Counted from the first letter of the stretch, positions 8,783 to 18,385 are shown. The stretch: DNA of 64,000 nt from an uncultured Desulfobulbus sp. (GCF_963665445.1 NZ_OY762276.1:3776601-3840600); one strand, 5' to 3'. Notes: generated by a model not told the origin, from the letters alone. Numbers and translations are program-made.

Positions 8783-11700
8783 ATGCCCACACCCGAGCAG
8801 TCACGTCCTGCGCCCTCAACCCCTGTGCCGGAAAACGCGCCCGAATTCTCCAGAACCATGAAGCGATCCCCTTCTTTCATCGTCGGCATCGGCGCCTCGG
8901 CAGGCGGTCACGCCCCTTTGGAGGAAATTTTCACCTCCCTGCCCACCGATACCGGCCAGGCCTTTGTAGTGGTGATGCACCTCACCTCCGAGGGGCCTTC
9001 GCATCTTGCCGATCTTCTTCGTCACTATACCGACATGCCTGTGGTCACCATCGAAGAGGACATGGGGGTGCAGGCGGATACCGCCTATGTCATTCCTTCG
9101 GGTTGTTTCCTTACCCTGAAGGATCGCACCTTCCATCTGGAAGCCTATGCCAGCAGCAGCGGGCTCCATCATCCCATTGATCATTTTTTCACCAGCCTGG
9201 GCCAGGAGGAGAGCGAGCGGGCCATCGGCGTCATTCTCTCCGGATTCGGCAACGATGGCAGCCAAGGGGTACAGCGGATCAAGGAGTACGATGGCTTGGT
9301 CCTGGTCCAGGATCCGAGCACGGCGATCAATGCGCCCATGCCGAGCAACGCCATTGCAAGCGGCGTTGTCGACCAGATCCTGCCGGCAACGGAAATCGCC
9401 GCCCACCTGGTCGAAGTTTCGGCACGAGGTGGCAACTCTTGCGGACCGAGCTCCATTCCCCTCATCCATAAAAAGGAACTGGAACAGCTCTTTGCCCTGT
9501 TGAAGACACAAACAGGACACGACTTCAGCGCCTATAAACGCAACACCATCCTCCGCCGCATTGACCGGCGGATGGTGGTCAACGAGATCCAGCAGTGTCA
9601 ACAATACCTCACCCTGCTCAAGCAAAATCCCCAGGAAATAGAGGCCCTCTATCAGGAATTGCTCATCGGCGTGACCGGTTTTTTTCGTGATCCTGAGGCC
9701 TTTGACCTCTTGCGCACCGAGGTGATTCCCCATCTGGTCGCCAACCGGACCGAGGATAATCCGATTCGTATCTGGCACGCCTGCTGTGCCACCGGGGAAG
9801 AGGCCTATTCGGTGGCCATGCTGATCCAGGAATACCTGGAGGAAAATGCGCTGCAGACCAAGGTCCAGATCTTTGCCACCGATCTCGACGAAAAGGCGAT
9901 CAACCAGGCCCGTGCCGGAGTCTATCCCGCCTCCATTGAAAACGAGGTGAGCGAATCCTGGTTGCATAAATATTTTTCCCGCATCGACAACAAATGGCAG
10001 GTCAACAAACAGTTACGGGAAATGATCGTCTTTGCCCATCACAACATCATCAAGGATCCTCCCTTCTCCCGCCTGGACCTTCTCGTCTGCCGCAATTTCC
10101 TCATTTACCTCAACCCGGAGATGCAGAAATGGCTCATTGCCCTGTTCCACCAGGTGCTGCACCCAGGGGGATATCTCTTTCTGGGAACGGCGGAAAGCGT
10201 GGGGCTGCAGAGCAACCTCTTTGCCCCGGTCGACAAAAAATGGAAAATCTTCATCCGCCAAAACGGTGAGCAGCGGGTTGATCTCCCCTTTCCCTTTTTC
10301 GGGCCGATTCGCCGCCTTCCCGGCATGGGAACGCCCACCAGATCGACGGAACCGCAAAACCTGAACCCAAAGGCGCTCGCGGAAAAACTGCTGATGGAGC
10401 GCTATCTCCCTGCACGGGTCATCGTCAACGACAATAACGAGGTCGTCCATTTTTCCAAAGAGGCCAACAGCTTTCTCGTTACCCCGGAAGGAGAACCGAC
10501 TCGCGATCTTTTGCGCCTGGGTCGCGAAGAACTCCGTCCCGCCCTTCGCGCCGCCATCTACAAGGCCTTTTCCGAACACAAGGAAAATCGCTTTCAGGGG
10601 ATCAAGGTAAATGGTGAGGGTGGTGACCAGTTCATCAACCTCATTGTCCTGCCCCTGGTCAACAATGTTCCCGGCGAAAAGCTGGCCCTGGTCATTTTCG
10701 AGCCCGCGCCTTCCCCGCAGGTGGTTGCCCTTCCGCAAAGCGAGACTGCAGCGATTGATGACGGTTCGCGTGATGCCGTTGTCCGTCACCTCGAAGAGCA
10801 GTTGCGGGTCACCAGTGAACAACTCCAGGCCACCTGCGAGCAGCTCGAATCCTCCAATGAGGGGTTTCTGTTGGCCAACGAAGAGCTGATGGCCACCAAC
10901 GAGGAACTGCAGTCGGCCAACGAGGAACTGCAGGCGACCAATGAGGAGTTGGAGACCTCCAAGGAGGAACTGCAGGCCCTGAACGAGGAGTTGATCACCC
11001 TCAATGTGGAGCTGCATGGCAAGATTGAGGAACTCGACCGGACCAACACCGATCTGGAGAACCTGTTCACCAGTGCGGACATTGCCACCATCTTTTTGGA
11101 TCGCTCGCTCCATATCAAGCGATTTTCCCCAGCCATGGCCAAGCTGTTCAACCTGATTCCGGCCGATATCGGTCGGCCGTTTCGCCACCTCTCCGGCATC
11201 GCCGATTGGACGGAGCTGCCCACGGATGCAGCCGCGGTCCTCGACAACCACCCTCCTCGGGAACGGGAAGTCGACCTGCCCGATGACGAGCGCAGCTTCA
11301 TCATGCGGGTGCTGCCCTATCGCAATACCGACAACACCATCGGCGGCATTGTCCTTACCCTGATCGATATCAGCCAACGCAAAAAGATGGAGATGGCCCT
11401 CAAAGAGAGCGAATCCACCCTGCGGCTCTTCATCGAGCAGGCTCCGGCGAGCCTGGCCATGTTTGACCGTGACATGCGCTATCTCCAGGTAAGTCGCCGC
11501 TGGCTCGATGATTACGGCTTGAACGAGGAAGATATCATTGTTCAATCGCACTACGAGCTCTTTCCGGCAATCACCGAAAAATGGAAAGAGGCCCATCAGA
11601 GAGGGATGAACGGAGAGATTCTCCGCTGTGAGGCCGATCTCTTTGTCCGCGCCGATGGCAACAAGCGCTGGATCCGTTGGGAAATCAGGCCCTGGGTGGA

Positions 11701-14476
11701 TGCGGAAGAGCGGATCGGCGGCATTGTCATTTTCACCGAGGATATCACCGCGATTAAAGAGGCAGAGGAAGAACTGCTCCGCTCGGCCGAATTACGACGT
11801 CTGGCATTGGATGGAGCCGGTCTGGGGGCCTGGGAACATAATCTGGTGACAGATCGTATCACCTGGAGCCCACTCAGCTACAGGCTGTTTGCCATCGAAC
11901 CGGGCACCGAAGTAAGTTTTGAGCAAATTCTGGAGAAAATCCATCCGGAGGATCGGGAAATTTTTTCGCAAGCAGTGGAAGAGGCCCTGCACGAAGAGCA
12001 CCAGGGCATCTTCCGCTGCGAACACCGGATCATCTGGCCCGATGGCTCCGAACATTGGCTACTTGCCCATGGCCAGGTCTACTTCGAGGGCGTGGAGGCC
12101 GAGCGAAAACCGGTGCGAATCGCCGGGGTCAGCTGGGAAATCACCGAGGAAAAGTTGGCAGCCCTCCAGTCGGCCCGACTTGCCTCGATCGTGTCCTCCT
12201 CGGACGATGCCATCATTTCGAAAAATTTGCAGGGCATCATTCGCAGTTGGAATCTTGGCGCCGAACGGCTCTTTGGCTACCAGGCCCAGGAAGTAATCGG
12301 TAAACCGATCACCCTGATCATTCCCGAGGAGTTGCTTCATGAAGAGGAGCAGATCCAAAAAACTCTGGTCGCTGGAGGTCGGCTCGATCATTTTGAAACA
12401 ACCCGCCTCACGAAAAACGGTGAAAAAGTCGATGTTTCCCTCACCGTCTCCCCGCTTTTGGACGACAAGGGCAACATTGTCGGTTTTTCCAAAATAGCCC
12501 GTGATATCACCGAAAAAATCCGCTCGGCCAAGGCTTTGGAGGAGAGTGAAGAGCGGCTGCGGCTGACCTTGGAGGCCACCAGCGAAGCACTCTGGGATTG
12601 GGATGTCCCCACGGGCACGATACACCGTTCCGCCCGATACTATACGCTCGTCAATCGTCGGCCGGAGGAGGACAACCACGACTATTCCTTCTTTACCAGC
12701 AATATCCATCCCGATGATCTGGAGCAGGTTCTTGCCATCATCGAGGCGCACAAACGAGGCGAATCGGAATTCATCGAATACGATTTCCGCCTCCATCCGA
12801 ACAATCACAGCGACAGATGGCTCAAGGTCAAAGGCAAGGCAGTGTCACGCGACGTACAAGGTGCGCCGCTGCGGATCGTCGGCACCCTTGCCGATGTCAC
12901 CCACCTCAAACATCAGGAGGAGGCACTTCTGCAAAGTGAGCGCCACCGCACCCTGGCCTTGGAGGCGGCCATGGCCGGCACCTGGGAGTGGGAACTGGCA
13001 AGCAATGCCATGCTCTGGTCGGATGAGGTCTGGGCCCTGTATGGTCTGCCGCCGCATTCCTGCCACCCCACCTATGAGGCCTGGGTCAACACCATTCATC
13101 CAGAGGATCGAGAGCAGACGATCCAGGCGCTGCACCTATCGGTGGAGCAACGGGCACCCTTTCGTCTTGAATGGCGCAGTCAGCCACAGGACCATGCCGA
13201 CGACCGTTGGCTGATGGCCAAAGGCATGCCCTCCTTCAACAAGGATGCAACCCTGGAAAAATACATCGGGGTTGTCATGGACATAACCGAACGCAGGGAA
13301 AACGAGATTTCAAGACGTCTGCTCGAGGGGCAGTTGCAGCAGGCGCAGAAGATGGAGGCCATCGGCACCCTTGCCGGAGGCATTGCCCACGATTTCAACA
13401 ACATACTTGCTGCAATCATGGGTTATACCGAAATGGCCAGAGATATGCGCGCCTCCCGGGCGGATATCAAAAAGGATCTGGATAAGGTCTTGGAAGCCGG
13501 AGGAAGGGCGGTCAATCTCGTTCGCCAGATCCTGGCCTTCAGCCGTCAAAATCAGACCGAACGGGTTCCCCTTGAACCTATCCACGTGGTCAAGGAGGCG
13601 ATCAGGCTGCTTCGGCCGGCCCTACCGTCCACCATCACCATCAAACCCATTCACCAGACAAGCAGCCAGTGCATCCTCGCCGACCCTACCCAGATCCACC
13701 AGGTGGTGATGAACCTCTGCACCAACGCCTTCCATGCCATGGAGGTCACCGGTGGCGAACTGACCATCAGGCTCGAAGATTGTCACCTCAAGCCCGAGGA
13801 TCTCGCCCTGTACTCCAAGGTCCAGCCGGGCAACTTCGTCCGACTCTCCATTGCCGATACCGGACCCGGGATTGCACCGGAGATCATGGACAAGATCTTT
13901 GATCCCTATTTCACCACCAAGGAAGTTGGGCGAGGCACCGGGCTGGGCCTCTCCATTGTCCATGGTATAGCGACCGCGGCTGATGGCTTTGTCCGCTGCG
14001 AGAGCCGAATTGGCGAGGGGACGGTGTTTCATGTCTATTTTCCGGCGGTTCCCCGCGAAACCCAGCCCGTGCCGGCGCAGATTGAGGTCGAGTATTCCGG
14101 CAACGAACGAATTTTGCTCATTGACGACGAAGAAATTTTGGCCGAAATGGAACAAGGGATGCTTGAGCAGCTCGGCTATCAGGTCACCCCCCAGACAAGC
14201 AGTCTCCAGGCACTGGAACTGTTCCGGGAGAACCCTGGGAACTTTGACGCTGTGGTCACCGATCAGACCATGCCCGGTATGACCGGTATGGAGCTGGCAC
14301 GAAAACTGTTGGAGATACGCCCCGAACTGCCAATCATTCTCTGTACGGGCTTCAGTACCCTGATCGACGAAGAACAGGCCCGTAAATGCGGCATCAGGGG
14401 GTTCGTGATGAAGCCATTGGCCATTAAGAAGTTGGCTCAGCTCCTCAGAAAGGTGCTCAGTGAGGGAAAGCTGTGA
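8783..14476 (+). CDS. CheB/CheR fusion with multiple PAS domains, histidine kinase and receiver
   Basis: A cytoplasmic 1,897-residue protein. In order: CheB methylesterase (about 30-215; catalytic Ser39 in GASAGG, His66, Asp158 in GFGNDG); CheR methyltransferase (about 225-480; WHACCATGEEAYSVAMLI SAM loop); a long coiled coil of NEEL repeats (about 669-759); about six PAS/PAC units (about 770-1515); HisKA with His1536 in GGIAHDFNN; an ATPase with an N box, DTGPGI (about 1690) and GTGLGLS; and a C-terminal receiver with Asp1827 in VVTDQTMPG. The order CheB-CheR-coil-PAS is a known orphan hybrid family; a full kinase plus receiver makes this one very long. All key residues appear intact. AAGGAG lies 9 nt before ATG. 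No chemotaxis genes are nearby, so its target is unknown; it may start a phosphorelay. Confidence 0.92.
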   Translation: MPTPEQSRPAPSTPVPENAPEFSRTMKRSPSFIVGIGASAGGHAPLEEIFTSLPTDTGQAFVVVMHLTSEGPSHLADLLRHYTDMPVVTIEEDMGVQADTAYVIPSGCFLTLKDRTFHLEAYASSSGLHHPIDHFFTSLGQEESERAIGVILSGFGNDGSQGVQRIKEYDGLVLVQDPSTAINAPMPSNAIASGVVDQILPATEIAAHLVEVSARGGNSCGPSSIPLIHKKELEQLFALLKTQTGHDFSAYKRNTILRRIDRRMVVNEIQQCQQYLTLLKQNPQEIEALYQELLIGVTGFFRDPEAFDLLRTEVIPHLVANRTEDNPIRIWHACCATGEEAYSVAMLIQEYLEENALQTKVQIFATDLDEKAINQARAGVYPASIENEVSESWLHKYFSRIDNKWQVNKQLREMIVFAHHNIIKDPPFSRLDLLVCRNFLIYLNPEMQKWLIALFHQVLHPGGYLFLGTAESVGLQSNLFAPVDKKWKIFIRQNGEQRVDLPFPFFGPIRRLPGMGTPTRSTEPQNLNPKALAEKLLMERYLPARVIVNDNNEVVHFSKEANSFLVTPEGEPTRDLLRLGREELRPALRAAIYKAFSEHKENRFQGIKVNGEGGDQFINLIVLPLVNNVPGEKLALVIFEPAPSPQVVALPQSETAAIDDGSRDAVVRHLEEQLRVTSEQLQATCEQLESSNEGFLLANEELMATNEELQSANEELQATNEELETSKEELQALNEELITLNVELHGKIEELDRTNTDLENLFTSADIATIFLDRSLHIKRFSPAMAKLFNLIPADIGRPFRHLSGIADWTELPTDAAAVLDNHPPREREVDLPDDERSFIMRVLPYRNTDNTIGGIVLTLIDISQRKKMEMALKESESTLRLFIEQAPASLAMFDRDMRYLQVSRRWLDDYGLNEEDIIVQSHYELFPAITEKWKEAHQRGMNGEILRCEADLFVRADGNKRWIRWEIRPWVDAEERIGGIVIFTEDITAIKEAEEELLRSAELRRLALDGAGLGAWEHNLVTDRITWSPLSYRLFAIEPGTEVSFEQILEKIHPEDREIFSQAVEEALHEEHQGIFRCEHRIIWPDGSEHWLLAHGQVYFEGVEAERKPVRIAGVSWEITEEKLAALQSARLASIVSSSDDAIISKNLQGIIRSWNLGAERLFGYQAQEVIGKPITLIIPEELLHEEEQIQKTLVAGGRLDHFETTRLTKNGEKVDVSLTVSPLLDDKGNIVGFSKIARDITEKIRSAKALEESEERLRLTLEATSEALWDWDVPTGTIHRSARYYTLVNRRPEEDNHDYSFFTSNIHPDDLEQVLAIIEAHKRGESEFIEYDFRLHPNNHSDRWLKVKGKAVSRDVQGAPLRIVGTLADVTHLKHQEEALLQSERHRTLALEAAMAGTWEWELASNAMLWSDEVWALYGLPPHSCHPTYEAWVNTIHPEDREQTIQALHLSVEQRAPFRLEWRSQPQDHADDRWLMAKGMPSFNKDATLEKYIGVVMDITERRENEISRRLLEGQLQQAQKMEAIGTLAGGIAHDFNNILAAIMGYTEMARDMRASRADIKKDLDKVLEAGGRAVNLVRQILAFSRQNQTERVPLEPIHVVKEAIRLLRPALPSTITIKPIHQTSSQCILADPTQIHQVVMNLCTNAFHAMEVTGGELTIRLEDCHLKPEDLALYSKVQPGNFVRLSIADTGPGIAPEIMDKIFDPYFTTKEVGRGTGLGLSIVHGIATAADGFVRCESRIGEGTVFHVYFPAVPRETQPVPAQIEVEYSGNERILLIDDEEILAEMEQGMLEQLGYQVTPQTSSLQALELFRENPGNFDAVVTDQTMPGMTGMELARKLLEIRPELPIILCTGFSTLIDEEQARKCGIRGFVMKPLAIKKLAQLLRKVLSEGKL

Positions 14477-14480
14477 CGGG

Positions 14481-14524
14481 AAAAAAGCCGCTTACCGCCT
14501 CTATGAGGTGGTGAGCAGCTTTTC
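14481..14524. terminator. Bidirectional terminator between convergent genes
   Basis: A 12-bp stem with two wobble pairs (14490-14501 with 14505-14516) is flanked by GCTTTT on the plus side and, on the minus strand, by a run of six T. It sits between the stop of the hybrid kinase and the stop of the convergent 94-residue gene, so it can serve both. Confidence 0.75.
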
Positions 14525-14556
14525 GTGGAGACACCGAGGCAAAGCAGGGGACAGCG

Positions 14557-14841
14557 TCACTTGACCCGCTCTTCGTAGGGAACGCGGCTGATCTCACACC
14601 AGACGTTTTCCCGGGCGACCAGTCCATTGGAACTTTTCCCTGTCAGATCAATGGATTCCTGGCCATTTTCTGCATAGACCACGCACCACTCGGTACCGGC
14701 CGTGTTATACAAATGCCAATCCTCGCTGTAGCGCTCATTCTCATTGTGAGAGGCTGCAGAAACAAAGGGATAGCTCTTCAGGGTTTTCTCATCAACGGCC
14801 TTGGCCTCACCATTATGAACAACATAAAATTTTTTCACCAT
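14557..14841 (-). CDS. Hypothetical protein, 94 residues
   Basis: A small soluble protein starting MVKKFYVVHNGEAKAVDEKT, with AGGAG about 5 nt before the ATG, a strong ribosome site. It is rich in Glu, Asn and Tyr, has two Cys (VVYAENGQ is preceded by W-C, and W-C-E-I near the end) and no signal or membrane span. I do not recognise a family. It is convergent with the hybrid kinase and shares the terminator at 14481-14524. Its upstream region carries a copy of the dispersed hairpin repeat described below. Confidence 0.75.
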   Translation of the reverse strand: MVKKFYVVHNGEAKAVDEKTLKSYPFVSAASHNENERYSEDWHLYNTAGTEWCVVYAENGQESIDLTGKSSNGLVARENVWCEISRVPYEERVK

Positions 14842-15236
14842 TATCTCCTGTGAGAAGAGGTCATCATTAATTAGGTTTTACCAAAATAATAATGGTTATC
14901 AATCAGGCTTGCCGTTCTCGTAAAAAGCCTCGAGAACGACGTTTCGAGCTTCGTAAGTTGCTGATTTCACAACGCGTTACATCCAGGCTTTTGACTTTTT
15001 ACTAGGTCATCAGATTTGACAAGAGGAAAAAATTAGGGCAAGGGATTTTTCCTCCGTCCCCGGGGGAGCACCATTTTCCCGGCAATCAGCAAATTTGCGA
15101 ATCAGCCAATCACCGCTTGCCAAGCTCAAGGGTTCTCCCCTAAGATACGAGCCAGTACGTTCTTCTCTTCTGAATATCGGGGCGAATCCCTAGGGTTTGC
15201 CGTGTGCATCTTTCGCCCCATTCCTCATCAGCCTCC
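14842..15236. other. Intergenic region containing a dispersed repeat
   Basis: This 395-bp gap lies between the divergent 94-residue gene and the diguanylate cyclase. Its left half holds repeat copy A (14911-15016). The rest shows no ORF I can support; it should contain the promoters of both flanking genes. Confidence 0.5.
14911..15016 (-). repeat. Dispersed intergenic hairpin repeat, copy A
   Basis: On the minus strand this stretch aligns with 54503-54607 along its whole length and with 63491-63565 in its hairpin half. The core is a stem of two 10-nt arms (14911-14920 and 14931-14940) around a 10-nt loop. Blocks shared with the other copies include an AGCTCGA motif, ACGTCGTT and a TGAT(G/-)(G/A)CCT segment at the far end. 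No ORF runs through it. Confidence 0.7.
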
Positions 15237-16676
15237 ATGAACATGCATTTCTCCATTCGCCTCAAACTCTTTTTCAGCCATATCCTTGCGATCCTGCTGG
15301 TTTCCGGAAGCATTGGCACATATTTTTACGCCAGTGCCGCCGACAGTCTTTTGCAAGGGCTCAAGGAACGGCTTCAGTCCAGCGCCGCCCTGATCAGCCA
15401 GATGCTCGACGCCGACGACCTTCGGGCCATCACCACCGAACAAGCAGCCCAACAGGGGGAATATGTCCAATCCCTGGCACTGCTGCGGCAACTGCGGCGC
15501 ATGAATCCGGACATTGCCTTTTTGTATGTGATGCGGCAGGAAGGGGAAAAGGTCTATTTTGTGGTCGATTCCGATGAGTCGGAGCACCAGGCGCTCCCGG
15601 GCCAGGAGTACACTGCGGTCGTCCCCGGGCTGATCAACGGCTTTACCGGGGTCAGCGTGGATGAGGCTATCACCACCGACAAGTGGGGCGCGTTTCTCTC
15701 GGGCTATGCCCCACTGAAAAACGGGCGCGGCCAGTACCTGGTGGGGATGGATATGCGTGCGGACAAGGTCTACAGCAAATACCGGGGCCTGCGCATCTCC
15801 GGAGTCTGCTCGTTGCTGGCCTCCATCGCCCTGGCCTTTGTATTCTCAAGATACCTCGCCTCCCGCTTCACCGGCCCGATAGACCTGGCCGTTGAACGCT
15901 GCACAGCCATTGCCAAGGGAAGATTGGACGAACAGATCACCCAGAGTACCAACGATGAACTCGACCAGCTGCTCAAGGCCTTTAACGAGATGTCGTCGGC
16001 CCTGGCCCAGAGCGAGCAGGTGAAACAGGAAGCCTTTACCGCCCTGCAACGCTCCAAGGATGAGCTGGAAATTCGCGTCCAGCAGCGCACCAGCGATCTC
16101 AACGAGGTCAATACCAGGCTCAGCCACGAAATTGCTCAACGGATCATTGCCCAAAATGCGCTCCAGGAAGCGGCCATGGTCGATCCGCTCACCCAGCTCT
16201 TCAACCGCCGGGCAATGAGCGAACGCTTTGAACACGAAAGCAAACGCAGCCTGCGCAACCGGATGCCGTTCACCATTGTGTTCATCGATCTGGATCACTT
16301 CAAGGAGGTCAACGACCAGTTGGGCCACGATGCCGGCGATACCATCCTGATCGAGACAGCTATACGAATGAAGAGCATGCTCCGCAGCCAGGACCTGGTG
16401 GCACGCTGGGGTGGAGAGGAGTTCGTCATCCTCCTCCCGGAGACCGAGCTCTGCAGCGGACTGCTGGTGGCGGAGAAAATCCGCAGCCGCATCGGCGATA
16501 CGCCCTTCTATGCGGGCGGGGTGGCGGTGGAAGTGACAGCCAGTTTCGGCCTGGCCGAATACGAGCCGGGCGGTGATGTGGCGCGGGTCTTGAAAGAGGC
16601 GGATGAGGCGGTCTTCCTTGCCAAGAACAAGGGCAGAAACCGGATCGAACTGGCAACGGGCAGGAGTTGCGGCTAA
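15237..16676 (+). CDS. Membrane-bound diguanylate cyclase (periplasmic sensor, HAMP, GGDEF)
   Basis: An inner-membrane enzyme of 479 residues from ATG 15237 (MNMHFSIRLK); GTG 15204 or ATG 15243 are alternatives, none with a strong ribosome site. TM1 covers about residues 6-30, a periplasmic sensor about 31-165, TM2 about 170-192, then a HAMP segment (FTGPIDLAVERCTAIAKGRL), a coiled coil and a GGDEF domain. The active-site loop is GGEEF (392-396). An RSQD inhibitory I-site lies five residues before it, so product feedback is expected. It makes cyclic di-GMP from two GTP in response to an unknown external signal. It is the last plus-strand gene before a minus-strand cluster. Confidence 0.92.
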   Translation: MNMHFSIRLKLFFSHILAILLVSGSIGTYFYASAADSLLQGLKERLQSSAALISQMLDADDLRAITTEQAAQQGEYVQSLALLRQLRRMNPDIAFLYVMRQEGEKVYFVVDSDESEHQALPGQEYTAVVPGLINGFTGVSVDEAITTDKWGAFLSGYAPLKNGRGQYLVGMDMRADKVYSKYRGLRISGVCSLLASIALAFVFSRYLASRFTGPIDLAVERCTAIAKGRLDEQITQSTNDELDQLLKAFNEMSSALAQSEQVKQEAFTALQRSKDELEIRVQQRTSDLNEVNTRLSHEIAQRIIAQNALQEAAMVDPLTQLFNRRAMSERFEHESKRSLRNRMPFTIVFIDLDHFKEVNDQLGHDAGDTILIETAIRMKSMLRSQDLVARWGGEEFVILLPETELCSGLLVAEKIRSRIGDTPFYAGGVAVEVTASFGLAEYEPGGDVARVLKEADEAVFLAKNKGRNRIELATGRSCG

Positions 16677-16691
16677 GAGAAAAACGTAAAG

Positions 16692-16729
16692 AAAAAAGCT
16701 ACACCCGGACCATGTCCGCCGGGTGTAGC
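16692..16729 (-). terminator. Rho-independent terminator for the nitroreductase/pyrF cluster
   Basis: A perfect 11-bp stem (16698-16708 with 16719-16729, GCTACACCCGG) is followed on the minus strand by six T. It lies 8 nt past the nitroreductase stop. On the plus strand it is followed by A residues, so any effect on the cyclase transcript would be weak. Confidence 0.85.
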
Positions 16730-16736
16730 AAAAACT

Positions 16737-17273
16737 TCAGGCCTTTGTTTGCCCGAACTGCTCGTAGCTGACCTGATTGCGGCAAAGCGAGGCATCGCCA
16801 TGCCCTTTCTTGGTCTCGGTGGGATAGCCGATGCCCACCATGGCCAGGACCATCAGTCCTTCGGGCAAGCCAAGCAGGTGGCTCATATACTCCTGTGAGG
16901 ACGTTCCGTCATCCCGAGAACGCAGGCGCAACTGCACCCAACAGCTGCCAAGCCCCAGATCGGTCGCCTCGAGATGGATCAGGGTGGTGGCAATAGCGGC
17001 ATCCTCCACCCAGACATCGCTCTTGGCGGGATCGGCGCAGACCACGATCACCAGCGGGGCACCGGCAAGAAAGGTGGCGCCATGGGCCTTGGACACCGAC
17101 AAATCCTTGATGCGCGCCTTGTCCGTGACCACGACAAACTCCCAGGGGTTGTTCCCCTTGGAGGAAGGAGAGCGCAGGGCCGCCTCCAAAAGCAGGTCCA
17201 GCTTTTCCTGCTCCACCGGCTGCTCGTTGAAACGGCGAAGGCTTCGACGGGAACGCAACAAATCGATCAACAT
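16737..17273 (-). CDS. Nitroreductase family protein
   Basis: An FMN enzyme of 178 residues from ATG 17271-17273, with GAGG about 8 nt upstream. A longer frame to 17417 would run into pyrF and is rejected. Family motifs are visible: LLRSRRSLRRFNEQPV at the N-terminus (phosphate-binding Arg residues), AALRSPSSKGNNPWEFVVV (FMN contacts), GLGSCWVQLR and the final VGIGYPTETK. The family uses NAD(P)H to reduce nitro groups, quinones or flavins; the true substrate is not evident. It is the last gene before the terminator at 16692-16729 and lies 34 nt after pyrF. Confidence 0.9.
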   Translation of the reverse strand: MLIDLLRSRRSLRRFNEQPVEQEKLDLLLEAALRSPSSKGNNPWEFVVVTDKARIKDLSVSKAHGATFLAGAPLVIVVCADPAKSDVWVEDAAIATTLIHLEATDLGLGSCWVQLRLRSRDDGTSSQEYMSHLLGLPEGLMVLAMVGIGYPTETKKGHGDASLCRNQVSYEQFGQTKA

Positions 17274-17307
17274 GAGACGCCTCACTTGGTTGGGTTGAAA
17301 GGGGGCA

Positions 17308-18012
17308 TCAGGCCAGAGCCTGGGCGATTTCCCGCTGAATGGCGCTGATGCAGCCTGCGGGATCTTCGGCATCGCGAATGGGACGGCCAATGACCAGGTA
17401 ATCGGCGCCGTCGGCAATGGCGCGGCCCGGAGTGGCCACCCGCTGCTGATCGTTGGGATCGGTACCGGACGGACGAATTCCCGGGGTCACCATGACAAAT
17501 TCCTGCCCCAGCTGTTCCCGCAGCAGGGCCGCCTCCATGGCCGAACAGACAATGCCGTGGCAGCCAAGGCCAATCACGGTTCGCGCCCGCTGCAGCACCA
17601 GATCCTCCACGGTGCCCTGATATTGGAGCTCGCTCACCTGTTCCCTGCCGAAACTGGTGAGCACGGTGACCGCCAAAATCTTGATCTCGGTATCCGCCTC
17701 CAGAGCCGCCTCCACCACCGGGCTGTAGCCGTGCACCGTGGTCAGGGAGATACCGCGGCCTGCGAACTGCCTGACCGCCAGCTTGACCGTGGCCGGAATG
17801 TCGTAGAGCTTGAGATCAAGCATCACCTTGCACCCCTTGAGGACGATGTAGTCCACCACCTCCCAGCCTCCGGCAAAGAAGAGCTGCATCCCCACCTTGA
17901 AAAAACGAATATGATCACAGAGGCGATCGACCAGGGCCATGGCCTTGCTGGGATCGGCCACGTCCAGGGCAAAGATGATACGTTCTTCCAGGGGGACATC
18001 GGTCACATTCAT
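17308..18012 (-). CDS. pyrF: Orotidine 5'-phosphate decarboxylase
   Basis: A 234-residue cytosolic enzyme that converts OMP to UMP, the last step of pyrimidine synthesis. The start is ATG 18010-18012 (MNVTDVPLEERIIFALDVAD), whose first bases overlap the stop of the upstream gene (ATGA), suggesting translational coupling; the longer frame to 18102 is rejected. The catalytic Lys-x-x-Asp cluster is in VMLDLKLYDIPATVK. FALDVAD at the start, VTPGIRPSGTDPNDQQRV and VIGRPIRDA near the end complete the family pattern. It sits in an unusual cluster with PIN-PhoH and a nitroreductase rather than with other pyr genes. Confidence 0.95.
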   Translation of the reverse strand: MNVTDVPLEERIIFALDVADPSKAMALVDRLCDHIRFFKVGMQLFFAGGWEVVDYIVLKGCKVMLDLKLYDIPATVKLAVRQFAGRGISLTTVHGYSPVVEAALEADTEIKILAVTVLTSFGREQVSELQYQGTVEDLVLQRARTVIGLGCHGIVCSAMEAALLREQLGQEFVMVTPGIRPSGTDPNDQQRVATPGRAIADGADYLVIGRPIRDAEDPAGCISAIQREIAQALA

Positions 18013-18341
18013 GCGCTGATCATCTCCTCTTTGAGCATTCGGTCGGCAAAATCGAGCACGAATTGCCGCTGGGCCGGGGTGGCCTGGGCAATACAGGAAC
18101 AATGCATGTTGGCTGCGCTGCGCACCAGCAGCTCGAACCGGATCGAACTGGGCTCCAGAATCACCGAGAAATAGAACGGGCCGCAGTTCTCGTGGCCGAT
18201 CTGCTCCGGTCCGAGCAGATCCGGGGGCACACTGAGAAAAAAGACGCCTTCAAGCCCGCCCGGCTTGAGGGTCCGTTTGAGAAAGCTGTCCAGGTTATCG
18301 TGTTCGAGAAAGGATATCTCGTCAATCATATACTGTCGCAT
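18009..18341 (-). CDS. Hypothetical protein coupled to pyrF, 110 residues
   Basis: It starts MRQYMIDEISFLEHDNLDSF with AAGGA about 9 nt upstream and its stop overlaps the pyrF start by 4 bp. It appears soluble: an acidic N-terminal helix, an FFLSVPPDLLGPEQ segment, a beta-rich GPFYFSVILEPSSIRFELLV middle and a Cys pair (MHCSC). I do not recognise a named family. The tight coupling to pyrF and position behind the PhoH gene suggest one transcript; the role is unknown. Confidence 0.78.
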   Translation of the reverse strand: MRQYMIDEISFLEHDNLDSFLKRTLKPGGLEGVFFLSVPPDLLGPEQIGHENCGPFYFSVILEPSSIRFELLVRSAANMHCSCIAQATPAQRQFVLDFADRMLKEEMISA

Positions 18342-18385
18342 TCTGTCTGTCCTTTGCTGCCTGTACTGCCAATTCGGCAGTTTGA

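Noticed and set aside
10013-11596. A 527-codon open frame on the minus strand within the hybrid kinase gene
   Set aside because: It is the shadow of the high-G+C plus-strand gene, with no domain resemblance and no ribosome site, while the plus strand shows clear domains and catalytic residues.
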